Below, one piece after another: positions 8,841 through 17,228 of a stretch of DNA of 64,000 nt; position 1 is the first letter of the stretch; each line of letters opens with the position of its first letter. The DNA comes from Verrucomicrobiota bacterium (lineage in GTDB: Bacteria > Verrucomicrobiota > Verrucomicrobiia > Limisphaerales > JAEYXS01): positions 1 through 64,000 of the forward strand of contig JAEYXS010000051.1 of the NCBI GenBank assembly GCA_023431185.1, read 5' to 3'. The position numbers and the translations under genes were made by a program. A model generated the notes under the pieces. It was not told where the DNA came from. It ran no database searches and saw only the letters and a program-made list of their open reading frames with translations.

Positions 8841-9413
8841 ATGAACTTCAAACGCATCCAGAACGGCAAGAGACAGCCCGCCAAGGGATTCACCCTGGTG
8901 GAGTTGCTGGTCGTGATCGCCGTGATCGGGATACTGGCGTCGTTGTTGCTGCCGGTGATGTCCAAGGCGAAGGCGGGAGCATTGGGGACACAGTGCTTGA
9001 GCAATCTGCGGCAACTGGGGGTGGGCTTGCAGCTTTTCGTGGATCAGAACAACCAGCGGATGCCCACGATGTATGACCGGCCGGTGAGTACGAATACATT
9101 CATGACGAATTTCCCCAGCAGTCCGGACCGGGTGCTCTCCAACTTTGTCGGCTCGGCCCAGGTGTGGAAGTGTCCGTCGGATGACCAGATGCTATTTCAG
9201 CAGACGGGTTCCAGCTACGCGTGGAATGTGCTGGTGAACGGGCAGGCGGAAGACCGGTTTCGCATCCTGACGTTGAATCTGAAATCGCATCAGGTGCCGC
9301 TTTTTTTTGACAAGGAATCGTTTCACCGCGCACGGGGCGAGGACAAGGCGGTGAATTATCTGTACGCGGACGGACACATCAAAAACTTGCTGGCGGTGGA
9401 GGGATCTAGGTGA
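8841..9413 (+). CDS. Pseudopilin-like protein with DGH C-terminal motif
   Basis: The 190-residue protein has a leader ending in Gly16, a prepilin peptidase site G|FTLVELLVVIAVIGILASL with Glu at +5, and then a globular domain with CLSNLRQLG. That is the pattern of the very abundant verrucomicrobial/planctomycetal secretion-type pseudopilins. The end has YADGHIKNL, the DGH motif of that family. The ATG at 8841 fits the leader. The stop codon overlaps the GTG start of the ABC ATPase (GTGA, 9410-9413), a translational coupling that ties a normally free-standing pseudopilin to a transporter. Confidence 0.9.
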   Translation: MNFKRIQNGKRQPAKGFTLVELLVVIAVIGILASLLLPVMSKAKAGALGTQCLSNLRQLGVGLQLFVDQNNQRMPTMYDRPVSTNTFMTNFPSSPDRVLSNFVGSAQVWKCPSDDQMLFQQTGSSYAWNVLVNGQAEDRFRILTLNLKSHQVPLFFDKESFHRARGEDKAVNYLYADGHIKNLLAVEGSR

Positions 9414-10312
9414 TTCAGCTCAAAGGGGTGCGCAAGGTGTTCGGGCAAAGAGCCGCCGTGGAGCGGATCGATCTGTCTGTGCCGAAAGGGGAGATCTTCG
9501 GGCTGTTGGGGCATAATGGCGCTGGCAAAAGCACGTGCATCGGCATGATGCTGGGGCAGGTATGGCCGACGGAAGGGGAAGTTTTCGTCTGCGGGCATGA
9601 TGTGACGCTGTATCGCCAGAAGGCTTTGGAAAAGGTGGGAGCCATATTTGAGATGCCGGTTTTTTACGATTATCTGAGCGGCTGGCGGAATCTGGAGATA
9701 CTGAGTCATTACACGGCCCCGACACCGCCAGAGCGTTTGCGGGAGGTGATCGACTGGGTGGGGTTGACGGGGCGGGAAAAGGCGGCGGTGCGGACCTACT
9801 CGCACGGGATGCGGACGCGATTGGCGTTGGCGCAGGCTTTATTGCCGAACCCGGAACTGCTGATCCTGGACGAGCCGAGCGATGGACTGGACCCGGAAGG
9901 CATCCATGAGATGCGGCATACGATCGTGCGGCTGCAACGGGAGCTGGGACTGACGATCTTGCTATCCTCGCATCTGTTGAATGAGGTGGAGCAGCTCTGC
10001 ACGCGCATTGCCGTGATGCAAAAGGGAGTGAAAGTGTTCGAGGGGACATTGAAGGATGTGCGGGGGGACCGGACTTGGGTGCGGCTGAGGACGTCCGAGC
10101 CGGAGCGTTTGCGGGCGCAGTTGCGGCATATGCGGATGATCGTGGAGGAACGGGAGGGGGATCTGTTCTCGCTGGCGGATGGAGTCGCTCCTGAACAACT
10201 GGTGGAGTGTGTGGTGGAACGGGGATTCCGGGTGCATGAAATGGCGGTGCACCAGGCGACGCTGGAGGATTTTTATCTGTCATTGGTGAAGGCAGCGGGG
10301 AAGAAAAACTGA
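9410..10312 (+). CDS. ABC transporter ATP-binding protein
   Basis: This 300-residue ATPase powers the permease encoded next. Walker A is GHNGAGKST (34-42), Walker B LLILDEP (150-156) followed by SDGLDPEG, and the switch His is in LSSHLLNEVEQLC. The signature is the divergent YSHGM (130-134), as often in ABC-2 type exporters. The last ~90 residues are an extra domain, common in the CcmA/NatA-like group. The GTG start at 9410 overlaps the preceding stop. The substrate is unknown; the arrangement of one ATPase and one membrane subunit suggests export rather than binding-protein-dependent import. Confidence 0.93.
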   Translation: MIQLKGVRKVFGQRAAVERIDLSVPKGEIFGLLGHNGAGKSTCIGMMLGQVWPTEGEVFVCGHDVTLYRQKALEKVGAIFEMPVFYDYLSGWRNLEILSHYTAPTPPERLREVIDWVGLTGREKAAVRTYSHGMRTRLALAQALLPNPELLILDEPSDGLDPEGIHEMRHTIVRLQRELGLTILLSSHLLNEVEQLCTRIAVMQKGVKVFEGTLKDVRGDRTWVRLRTSEPERLRAQLRHMRMIVEEREGDLFSLADGVAPEQLVECVVERGFRVHEMAVHQATLEDFYLSLVKAAGKKN

Positions 10313-10321
10313 GGGTAACAC

Positions 10322-11158
10322 ATGCTTTGGCTGCAATTACGCAATGAGCTCTGGAAGCTGTTCGGCAAGAAGCGGACGTATATCGGTTTCCTGATGTTCT
10401 TGCTGGCGCAGAATCTGGTGGTGTTGATCTTCCGCTTTTCCAATGCGGCCCGCGGGATGAAGAACACGCTGGAGGGGAACGGCTATCTGCCGGAGGAGTT
10501 CATCTCCAGCCTGACCATCGCCACGGTGATGATGATCCCGATCGCCTACATGTTGCTGCCGCTGTATGTCTCGCTGGTGGGCGGGGACCTGGTGGCCAAG
10601 GAGGCCGAGGATGGGACCTTGAGGATGATCCTTTCGCGGCCGATCTCCCGTATCCGGCTGTTGCTGGTGAAATGGCTGGCGGGCTTTGTCTTTTCTTTTG
10701 CCTGTGTGATCACGCTGGGAGTGTTCGGCGTGGCGTTTGCCTCGATCTGGTTTCCTTGGGGCGGCCTTTTCGCCTTCATTCCCGGGGAGATTTTCAGTGT
10801 TTATAATCCAGCAGATGGCTTGCTGCATTATACCGGATCGCATCTGTTGATGGCGTTGAAGGCGACTACGGTGATGACGCTGGCGTTCATGTTTTCCTGC
10901 TTCAATGTGAAACCGGCAGCGGCGACGATCTTGGCGCTTTCCTTCGTGTTCCTGAACTTCATCCTGATGAACATCCCGTTCTTTAAGGATATCCAATATT
11001 GGTTCCTCACCTATCACCTCAATGTGTGGCAACTGGTGCTGGCGCAGCCGGTCCCGGTGGCGCGCATCTGGGAGTCCGTGAGCATCCTGATGGGCTTCAA
11101 CCTGACCTTTCTGGTCGTGGGCTGCACGGTGTTTCAATTGCGGGATATCAAGTCCTGA
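10322..11158 (+). CDS. ABC-2 type transporter permease
   Basis: The 278-residue integral membrane protein has about six hydrophobic segments (residues ~20-40, 65-90, 118-145, 178-200, 205-225 and 250-270). Between segments 2 and 3 is VAKEAEDGTLRMILSRPISR, the cytoplasmic pattern typical of ABC-2/NosY-like permeases. It begins nine bases after the ATPase stop and is the last gene of the run, with a strong terminator after it. Together with the ATPase it should form a homodimeric exporter of unknown substrate. Confidence 0.9.
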   Translation: MLWLQLRNELWKLFGKKRTYIGFLMFLLAQNLVVLIFRFSNAARGMKNTLEGNGYLPEEFISSLTIATVMMIPIAYMLLPLYVSLVGGDLVAKEAEDGTLRMILSRPISRIRLLLVKWLAGFVFSFACVITLGVFGVAFASIWFPWGGLFAFIPGEIFSVYNPADGLLHYTGSHLLMALKATTVMTLAFMFSCFNVKPAAATILALSFVFLNFILMNIPFFKDIQYWFLTYHLNVWQLVLAQPVPVARIWESVSILMGFNLTFLVVGCTVFQLRDIKS

Positions 11159-11180
11159 TTCCTTGGTCCAAGAATCGAAA

Positions 11181-11227
11181 AACCCGGGCTTCAGTCCTTT
11201 GACCGAAACCCGGGTTGAATATTTTTT
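11181..11227. terminator. Bidirectional intrinsic terminator
   Basis: Perfect 8-bp arms AACCCGGG (11181-11188) and CCCGGGTT (11209-11216) enclose a 20-nt loop. A T-run lies at 11222-11227 for the plus strand, and A-rich sequence at 11178-11182 gives a short T-run for the minus strand. It sits between the ABC permease and the convergent Gfo/Idh gene. Confidence 0.75.
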
Positions 11228-11237
11228 GGAGGATTCC

Positions 11238-12707
11238 TTACACGCGTTCCGGCACCACGTAGGGCGCGCGATACTCGCGGGTCAGGAGCTTGTCCGCTGC
11301 GGCGTTGCCGACGAACTTCTCGGTCTTCGGGTCCATGGTGAGCACGGGGCCGATGGTGAGCTTGTCCTTGTTGATGTCCACGCCGTTGGCGGCGAGATGC
11401 TCGGCCATGCGTTCAAACGTCGGCACGGCATCCGGGCTGCCTTTGATGGCTTCCTTGAGTTCATCGGGTGACGTCTTTTGACCGAGGCGATAGGAGATGT
11501 TGCCCGTGTGACAGAGCGCGCTGGAGAGGTGGCCTTCCCAGATGTCGGCATGCAAGTCGGATGCTTTGCGGCTCTTCACGGACTGGATGAAGTTGTCGTA
11601 GTGGTCAGTGGTGCCTTTCCACTCTTTGATCTTCATGCCGTTGTTGTCGAAAGCGGTCGCGCTGGTGTAATTCGGCACGAGTACGTAACCGCCTTCACAT
11701 TCGATGATCACGGCCACGCTGCCGCCCTTGTACTTGTCCATGTTCTTGGAGCCGGTCTTTTCGGGCAATCCACGGACCTCGAAGATCAAGGGCACTTTCT
11801 CGTAATCATGATAGACGATCTGGGTGTTGGGAGTTTCCGCGTCATCCACATAGCCGAGACGACCGCCGACGCTGAAGACTTTGGGGGAGAGGCGGTCTTC
11901 ACCCGTGAACCAGCGGGCGATGTCCATCTGGTGGATGCCCTGGTTCCCTAGATCGCCGTTGCCGTATTCCCAGAACCAGTGCCATTCGTAGTGGATGGAA
12001 CCGTTCTTTTCATGATTGCGGCGCGGCGGGTCCAACGGAGCCGGGCCGCACCAGATGTCGTAATTGATGTTGTCCGGAACTTTTTGCGCGCCCTCGGTCT
12101 TGCCGATGCTGGCGCGGGGCTTGTAGCAAAGGCCGCGGGCGATCTTCATCTTGCCCAGATTACCGGCCTGTACCCATTCCACGGCCTCCTTGATGGCATG
12201 GCTGGAACGGCTTTGCGTGCCCGTCTGGACGATGCGGTTATATTTGCGGGCCGCTTCCACGATTTTGCGACCTTCCCAGACGTTGTGGGAAACCGGCTTC
12301 TCCACATACACATCTTTACCTGCCTGGATGGCCCAGATGGCGGCCAGCGCGTGCCAATGGTTGGGCGTGGCGATGGTCACCACGTCGATATCCTTCCGCT
12401 CGTACATTTTCCGCATGTCGGCATAGGTGTCCACGCTTTGCGGCTCCTTCATCTTGGCAAAGGCATCTTTGCCGCCTTGGAGGACTTTCTCATCCACATC
12501 GCACAAGGCGACATACTTTACGCCTTCCGGGGCGAGTTTCACCATGCCGCCGATGTGGTCGCGTCCGCGGCTGCGGAAGCCGACGGTGGCGACACGGATG
12601 GAACTGTTGGCACCCGGGACTTGCGCCCAAGATTTCGCGGTCCACGCGATGGTGGCTCCGGCGAAGAGGGAGGTCTTCAGAAAGTTACGACGTGTTTGGT
12701 TCTTCAT
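11238..12707 (-). CDS. Gfo/Idh/MocA family oxidoreductase, Tat-exported
   Basis: The 489-residue protein has an N-terminal twin-arginine type signal (TRRNFLKTS, hydrophobic stretch, AKSWAQ cleavage region). A Rossmann domain (IRVATVGFRSRGRDH, ALCDVDEK, TPNHWHA) and the catalytic-lysine motif EKPVSHNVWEG follow, then a C-terminal Gfo/Idh domain. Members bind NAD(P) and act on sugars or glycosides. The many verrucomicrobial exported copies are thought to carry their cofactor through Tat. It lies 22 bases downstream of the PmoA-like gene and is probably co-transcribed with it. ATG at 12707. Confidence 0.9.
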   Translation of the reverse strand: MKNQTRRNFLKTSLFAGATIAWTAKSWAQVPGANSSIRVATVGFRSRGRDHIGGMVKLAPEGVKYVALCDVDEKVLQGGKDAFAKMKEPQSVDTYADMRKMYERKDIDVVTIATPNHWHALAAIWAIQAGKDVYVEKPVSHNVWEGRKIVEAARKYNRIVQTGTQSRSSHAIKEAVEWVQAGNLGKMKIARGLCYKPRASIGKTEGAQKVPDNINYDIWCGPAPLDPPRRNHEKNGSIHYEWHWFWEYGNGDLGNQGIHQMDIARWFTGEDRLSPKVFSVGGRLGYVDDAETPNTQIVYHDYEKVPLIFEVRGLPEKTGSKNMDKYKGGSVAVIIECEGGYVLVPNYTSATAFDNNGMKIKEWKGTTDHYDNFIQSVKSRKASDLHADIWEGHLSSALCHTGNISYRLGQKTSPDELKEAIKGSPDAVPTFERMAEHLAANGVDINKDKLTIGPVLTMDPKTEKFVGNAAADKLLTREYRAPYVVPERV

Positions 12708-12729
12708 AGGAGAATGGTTCGAAGGTTAA

Positions 12730-13767
12730 TCAACGGGAGGTCAGGCGAACAGAAGTTTCGCGCACATAATCGGCATAGTGATCGGCCACGCGGGCTTGCA
12801 CTTCATTGCCCACGTGGAAGTAGAAGCGATACTTGAAAGTGATGCTCTTGCCGTCCGGCAGTTCGAACTCGCCCGCCTTGGTATCTTTCAAGTTCTCAAA
12901 GTGACGTTTGCCAAAGGGATTCGCGGCGAACAGGCCGTAATCCCGCACATGCCACCAGGTGGGGTGACGCAGGTTGTCCGGGTGGTCAAACATCGCGACG
13001 CCGATGGTCTCGCCATCCACGGGACCGTAGTAATCGCACCATGGGCCTTTCTTGCCCCAAGTCGATTCATCCCGCGAACCATCGCTGACGACGATATGAC
13101 CTTGTCCTTGTTGGGTGCCGGCTTTGCGATCATTCCAGACCTTCGGGATTTTCAGGCGCATGGACTCGGCCACGCGGATGGCCATGAGGCCGTCCTTGTC
13201 ATCACCGAAGTGCAACGGCCCACCAGTGGCAAAGAGGGTGATCTCGAAGTCCATGAAGTAACCTTCCGGCCTGTTCAAGATGGTGATGGTGCGGACATCC
13301 CGGCAGACCTCCTTGCCATTCTTGTCATCCCAGCGGACTTTCTCAGTGAACTGGCCGTAGTCCTTGCCGCTGCTGACATCGACGAATTTCTCATGCACCT
13401 GCAAGCCGCCGGCGGGATTGTTGTCCCAGAAGGTCATGCCATTGACCTCGCGGTGCCCGAACCAGATGCCCTGATGGTGCGGGTGATCGCGCTCCTCATT
13501 GGGGACTTCCTTCATCGGCCAGTTGCGCACGGTCAGTTTGCCGCTGGGCCCGTAAACGGGATAGAAGAAGGGGCGCTTGGCGCCATCCGCAGCAAAATTG
13601 TAAACGGCAAAGAGATCCCCATTCACTTTGATGCTCAGGGCCTTGTCGTCCTTCGTGATCTTGACACCAGAAGGCTTCCGGGCCGTCCCCTTGCCTTGGT
13701 CTGTGGTGGCGCAAGCGGCACAAAGCAGCAACGAGAGCAAAAAGGGCAACGTTTTTAACCGGGTCAT
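12730..13767 (-). CDS. PmoA-like (DUF6807) family protein, possible lipoprotein
   Basis: The 345-residue protein has a hydrophobic N-terminal signal (FLLSLLLCAAC) ending in cysteine, a possible but not canonical lipobox (Cys at -3). The body has DHPHHQGIWFGHREVNG, a His-rich signature of the family named after methane oxygenase PmoA in databases. It is unrelated in role to true PmoA, and the fold is probably galactose-mutarotase-like. Further motifs are GPWCDYYGP and MFDHPDNLRHPTWWHVRDYG. Such genes commonly sit beside Gfo/Idh oxidoreductases, as here, and probably help carbohydrate breakdown in the periplasm. Substrate unknown. Confidence 0.8.
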   Translation of the reverse strand: MTRLKTLPFLLSLLLCAACATTDQGKGTARKPSGVKITKDDKALSIKVNGDLFAVYNFAADGAKRPFFYPVYGPSGKLTVRNWPMKEVPNEERDHPHHQGIWFGHREVNGMTFWDNNPAGGLQVHEKFVDVSSGKDYGQFTEKVRWDDKNGKEVCRDVRTITILNRPEGYFMDFEITLFATGGPLHFGDDKDGLMAIRVAESMRLKIPKVWNDRKAGTQQGQGHIVVSDGSRDESTWGKKGPWCDYYGPVDGETIGVAMFDHPDNLRHPTWWHVRDYGLFAANPFGKRHFENLKDTKAGEFELPDGKSITFKYRFYFHVGNEVQARVADHYADYVRETSVRLTSR

Positions 13768-13960
13768 AGTGATGGGTAAATGTTAGGTTTGTGCCGCAGA
13801 CGGTCAATGCAAAAGGCCCATGAAAATGGCCTTACTCATCCAGTCTGACGTAGCTGAAATACATGAAATTCATTGGTACGCCTAAGATTGACTGGCTTGC
13901 CATTACCGGGACCAAGCTGGAATGATACGCTGACAAACTTAGTATTGTTGGGTGCAACGC

Positions 13961-14851
13961 ATGGCGGCCAACCGCTTACAACGCAGTCTGAAGGTCACCT
14001 TTATCGGCATGATCGTGAACACGATCCTGGCGGTGGGGAAGACGGTGGCGGGTATTGTGGGTCACTCGCATGCGCTGGTGGCGGATGGCGTGGAATCGCT
14101 GGCGGACCTCTTCAGCTCCGTGATCGTCTGGCGCGGGTTGGTGGTGGCAGAGGAACCGGCGGACAAAGATCACCCCTACGGCCACGGCAAGGCGGAACCG
14201 ATCGCGGCGGCAGTGGTGGCGACCATGCTCATTTTCGCCGCCCTGTGGATCGGCATCACGGCGGTGCGGGAGATCATGACGCCGCATTCCATGCCCGCGC
14301 CGTTCACGCTGGCAGTTCTCATCGGGGTGGTGCTGATCAAGGAGACTTTATTTCGTCATGTCATCAGCGAATCAATCTCCCTGGAGAGTACCGCTGTGAA
14401 GACGGATGCGTGGCATCACCGGAGCGACGCGTTGACTTCCTTGGCGGCGGCCATCGGCATCGCCGTCGCTTTGATCGGCGGGCCGGGATATGAGTCGGCG
14501 GATGATTGGGCGGCCTTGTTCGCAGCGGGTATCATTGCGTGGAACGGGTCACGCCTGTTCCGCTCGGCCGCTGATGAGTTGATGGATATCAAAGCCGACC
14601 CGGAGATAGAGAGTCAGGTGCGAAAACTGGGCGGCGCGGTGGAAGGGGTGAGGGATATCGAGAAGTGTCTGATCCGGAAGGCGGGACACAATCTTTTCGT
14701 AGATATCCATGTGCAAGTGGACCCGCAGATGACTGTGGTGCGGGCACATGATATCGCGCATCAGGTGAAGGATCAGATCAAGTCAGCACTGCCGCAGGTG
14801 AAAGATGTGCTGGTGCACATCGAACCGCATGGGCATGGAGGGAATGACTGA
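13961..14851 (+). CDS. Cation diffusion facilitator family transporter
   Basis: This 296-residue divalent-metal/proton antiporter (Zn, Fe, Mn or Co) of the inner membrane has the CDF signatures HSHALVADGVESLADLFSS in TM2, DHPYGHGKAE in the following loop, and DAWHHRSDALTSL in TM5. These supply the HxxxD/DxxxD-type metal site. About six membrane helices are followed by a cytoplasmic ferredoxin-like domain (residues ~205-290) with a His-rich end (HIEPHGHGG). ATG 13961 is chosen; GTG 13952 would add three residues. It is divergent from the DUF6807 gene. Confidence 0.93.
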   Translation: MAANRLQRSLKVTFIGMIVNTILAVGKTVAGIVGHSHALVADGVESLADLFSSVIVWRGLVVAEEPADKDHPYGHGKAEPIAAAVVATMLIFAALWIGITAVREIMTPHSMPAPFTLAVLIGVVLIKETLFRHVISESISLESTAVKTDAWHHRSDALTSLAAAIGIAVALIGGPGYESADDWAALFAAGIIAWNGSRLFRSAADELMDIKADPEIESQVRKLGGAVEGVRDIEKCLIRKAGHNLFVDIHVQVDPQMTVVRAHDIAHQVKDQIKSALPQVKDVLVHIEPHGHGGND

Positions 14852-14863
14852 AGAAGTCCTAAG

Positions 14864-14891
14864 TTTTCAGTGTTCAGTTTTCAGTGGGGAA
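14864..14891. repeat. Word-like dispersed repeat (copy B), supplies a stop codon
   Basis: The sequence matches the left half of the repeat at 196-223 at 23 of 28 positions (words TTTTCAG, TGTTCAG, TTTTCAG, TGGGGAA). It overlaps the 3' end of the pseudouridine synthase gene: the last residues (KTEH) and the TGA at 14867-14869 are inside the repeat. The repeat therefore appears to have replaced the original gene end. Confidence 0.6.
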
Positions 14892-15646
14892 CGGGGCGCT
14901 GGCTTTGGTGGAGGCTCGAAGCCGAAGGCCTTGATGAATTCATCCAACGGGGCCTTGATGCGTGTGTTCTTCCGCAGGAAGGGATCAAAATAAGCGAGGC
15001 TGGCGGCGCGCAGGCCCAAAGGGAAGGGGACGCGTGGCGGCGGCAGGTTTTTATGGCCTTTGCCGGCATCGGGACCGTAGATGTCATCACCGACCACCGG
15101 ATATCCTGAATCCAGCAGATGCACACGGATCTGATGGGTACGGCCGGTCACGGGAAAAGCTTCGACCAGGCTCCAGGTGCCGTTGGTCTGGAGCAGGCGA
15201 AAGGAGGTCTCGCATTCCTTGCCTTCCTTGTTGTTGACGCGCATGCGGCCGATCTGCTGCGGATCTGACTCCAGTTTAGCGGTGCAGGTCCATTGGCTCT
15301 GCTTCGGAACGCCGTGAACGACGACCAGGTAGGTCTTCTCCATCTGACGGGTCTCAAAGAGGTCGCTGTAGGTATCCACGGCGCCGAGGCTCTTGGCGAA
15401 AAGCAAAATTCCGCTGGTGTCGCCATCCAAGCGATGGACGTGGCGGAGGAATTTCAGATTGCGCGAACGGGCCCAGAAATGTCCGGCGGAGATGGATGAT
15501 GTGACGGCGGCTTGCAGATTGCGCTGGGTGCGCTGCCAGGAGAAGGGCACGAGCAGCCACCCTGCGGGCTTGTCGATGGCCATGACGGAGCGATCCTCAT
15601 ACAAGATGGGGATGCGCGTGATGTTCCGGCCTTCGCCGAGTTCCAT
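14867..15646 (-). CDS. RluA-family pseudouridine synthase
   Basis: The 259-residue enzyme isomerises uridine to pseudouridine in rRNA or tRNA. The catalytic motif HRLDGDTSGILLF contains the essential Asp. Other family blocks are DKPAGWLLVP, EKTYLVVVHG, GRTHQIRVHLLDSGYPVVGD and LRAASLAYFDP. There is no S4 domain at the N-terminus. ATG 15646 is chosen; a TTG at 15685 would add 13 residues. The target site cannot be read from sequence. The last residues (about PRSPLKTEH) are unlike the family and arise from the dispersed repeat at the 3' end. Confidence 0.9.
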   Translation of the reverse strand: MELGEGRNITRIPILYEDRSVMAIDKPAGWLLVPFSWQRTQRNLQAAVTSSISAGHFWARSRNLKFLRHVHRLDGDTSGILLFAKSLGAVDTYSDLFETRQMEKTYLVVVHGVPKQSQWTCTAKLESDPQQIGRMRVNNKEGKECETSFRLLQTNGTWSLVEAFPVTGRTHQIRVHLLDSGYPVVGDDIYGPDAGKGHKNLPPPRVPFPLGLRAASLAYFDPFLRKNTRIKAPLDEFIKAFGFEPPPKPAPRSPLKTEH

Positions 15647-15737
15647 GTGTTGCGGTTTCGCCACGCCGGTAAAGATAGCGGCCAAGCGAGTGATACAAAA
15701 GAGAGAAAGCTTTGGGCTCGCTCACTCCTCACCCCGG

Positions 15738-15761
15738 CCCTCTCCTCGTTAGAGGAGAGGG
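15738..15761. repeat. Palindromic dispersed repeat (CCCTCTCCTC type)
   Basis: A perfect 10-bp stem (CCCTCTCCTC / GAGGAGAGGG) has loop GTTA and is preceded by CTCACCCCGGC. I recognise this palindrome as a very widespread intergenic element in Gram-negative genomes, often mis-annotated as short proteins with LTPALS-like sequences. It lies upstream of both the pseudouridine synthase and the metallopeptidase-like gene. Confidence 0.7.
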
Positions 15762-15870
15762 AGAATATTTGTTGTGTTGTTTCAGATGGAAACTGCTGGC
15801 TGGTGGGAACAGAGAAAAAGCAGCAGAATCCGAATGACGACGGGATAACTGGTGCCCAAGCCTGAATAGT

Positions 15871-16467
15871 ATGCTCACTACTTTGAAAGATTGGTTGCAG
15901 GAGCTGTGGGAGGATATTCATGAGTCCTGTGGTGAAAAGTCATGGCCCGTGCGGCTGATCTTTTGGCTGCTGCTGGTTTACATCGCTTTCCAGCATTTTC
16001 GGACGCCCGATTATCATGGGCTGTTGGGCGGTTTGAACCTGGGCATCCATGAGTTTGGTCACCTGATCTGCCAGCCGTTTGGTGAGATGATCACGGTGCT
16101 GGGGGGCTCGCTGGTGCAGTGTCTGGTGCCGTTGCTCTCCCTTTTCATGTTCAAACGCCAGCGGGATTACTTTGCCTGGAGTTTCTCACTGGTCTGGCTG
16201 GCGTCCAATCTGCACGGGGTAGCGCTTTATATCGCGGATGCGCGCAAACTGGAATTGGAACTGGTCACGCCGTTTGGTGGTGATGGCGAAACGATCCACG
16301 ACTGGAACTGGCTGCTGCACCGCTGGGACATCCTGCAATACGAGCAGGAGATCGCCCAAGGCGTGCGCGTTGCGGCCATAGCCATCTCAGTGATAGGTGT
16401 GGCTTGGGGTGCCTATACGCTTTGGCTGATGATGAAGGCGGGCGGCAAAGTGAAATCGATGGCATGA
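15871..16467 (+). CDS. Putative membrane zinc metallopeptidase (HExxH, M50-like)
   Basis: The 198-residue protein has a first hydrophobic segment at ~27-41, then LGIHEFGHLICQPFGE with an HExxH motif at 60-64. Hydrophobic segments follow at about 72-94, 100-125 and 165-190. A motif buried at the start of a membrane segment is typical of site-2-protease-like (M50) enzymes, which bind zinc with HExxH plus a later Asp; the HDWN segment after residue ~140 is a candidate. I do not recognise the exact family, and the protein could be a non-peptidase relative. ATG 15871. It is convergent with the DUF1080 gene across a terminator. Confidence 0.6.
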   Translation: MLTTLKDWLQELWEDIHESCGEKSWPVRLIFWLLLVYIAFQHFRTPDYHGLLGGLNLGIHEFGHLICQPFGEMITVLGGSLVQCLVPLLSLFMFKRQRDYFAWSFSLVWLASNLHGVALYIADARKLELELVTPFGGDGETIHDWNWLLHRWDILQYEQEIAQGVRVAAIAISVIGVAWGAYTLWLMMKAGGKVKSMA

Positions 16468-16468
16468 A

Positions 16469-16497
16469 AAAGGCGCTGCCTTTTGAGCAGCGCCTTT
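16469..16497. terminator. Convergent terminator hairpin
   Basis: Perfect 11-bp arms AAAGGCGCTGC (16469-16479) and GCAGCGCCTTT (16487-16497) surround a 7-nt loop. On the minus strand the stem is followed by a T5 run, so it mainly ends the DUF1080 transcript and probably also the opposing one. Confidence 0.85.
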
Positions 16498-16513
16498 AGA
16501 GAAGAAGTTCTGA

Positions 16514-17149
16514 TCAGGGCAGGGGCTTCACCTTGACGTTTTTAAAATAAACGACACTCTTTTCATCGTGCGCCTGGAAGGCAAAGGTGCCGCTGCCGAG
16601 CTTGCGATTCTTGAACTGCGGATGCGCATACCCTTCCGGTTGGGTCCACTCCACGGTCACTTTGTCATTCACTTTCAGCGTGACCTTGTTGTCCTTCACG
16701 ATGATGTGATAGGTCCACCATTGGCCGTCGCCTACGGGGGCTTCCTTGATATCTACCACGCTGTAGAGGCCGCCGCCTTTCTTGGTGTCCTTGTGCGTGG
16801 CGTTTACCTGACATTCGAAGCCCATGTCCGGCCAGCCTTTGTCCTGGAACTTGGTATGGAAATAGACGCCGCCATTGCTGCCCTCCGTGGTCTTCACGTC
16901 CACCTTGAGTTCGAAATTCTTGAAGTCATGGTTGTTCACGTCGCCATCGTAGAAGAGATGGCCGATGGGTTTGCCGTTGGCCACGATGGCCCCGTCTTCC
17001 ACTTTGAAGGAGCCTTCCGCTCCCCCCAGTTTCCAGCCGTTCAGAGTCTTGCCATCGAAGAGGCTGATGAATCCGTCCTTGTCCGGCTTGTCAGCGGCGA
17101 TGAGTGTCAGGGGCAGCAAAAGGGCTGCGATCAGGGCATGCAGTTTCAT
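16514..17149 (-). CDS. Secreted DUF1080 protein (3-keto-disaccharide hydrolase family)
   Basis: The 211-residue protein has a signal peptide (KLHALIAALLLPLTLIAAD) and one DUF1080 domain: GFISLFDGKTLNGWKLGG, NGGVYFHTKFQDKGWPDMGFECQVN, WWTYHIIVKDNKVTLKVND. The fold is a concanavalin-like jelly roll. Some members cleave 3-keto-glycosides by beta-elimination or hydrolysis. ATG 17149 starts the signal peptide; the frame is open upstream to 17206 but adds unlikely sequence. It is 79 bases downstream of the PVC cytochrome gene on the same strand and probably in the same catabolic unit. Confidence 0.88.
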   Translation of the reverse strand: MKLHALIAALLLPLTLIAADKPDKDGFISLFDGKTLNGWKLGGAEGSFKVEDGAIVANGKPIGHLFYDGDVNNHDFKNFELKVDVKTTEGSNGGVYFHTKFQDKGWPDMGFECQVNATHKDTKKGGGLYSVVDIKEAPVGDGQWWTYHIIVKDNKVTLKVNDKVTVEWTQPEGYAHPQFKNRKLGSGTFAFQAHDEKSVVYFKNVKVKPLP

Positions 17150-17228
17150 AGAGTATTGATCTCGGTAATGCGCGGATGATGTGCCAAGTTCCGTTGCTGG
17201 CAACAAGAAAGCATTTGGCGCGGAGTGT

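Noticed and set aside
13873..14493. 206-codon frame overlapping the CDF transporter
   Set aside because: Gly/Arg-rich out-of-frame translation; the CDF frame carries all family motifs.
15393..15865. Frames around the CCCTCTCCTC palindrome giving LTPALSSLEERE-like peptides
   Set aside because: These peptides are known by-products of the palindromic repeat, not proteins.
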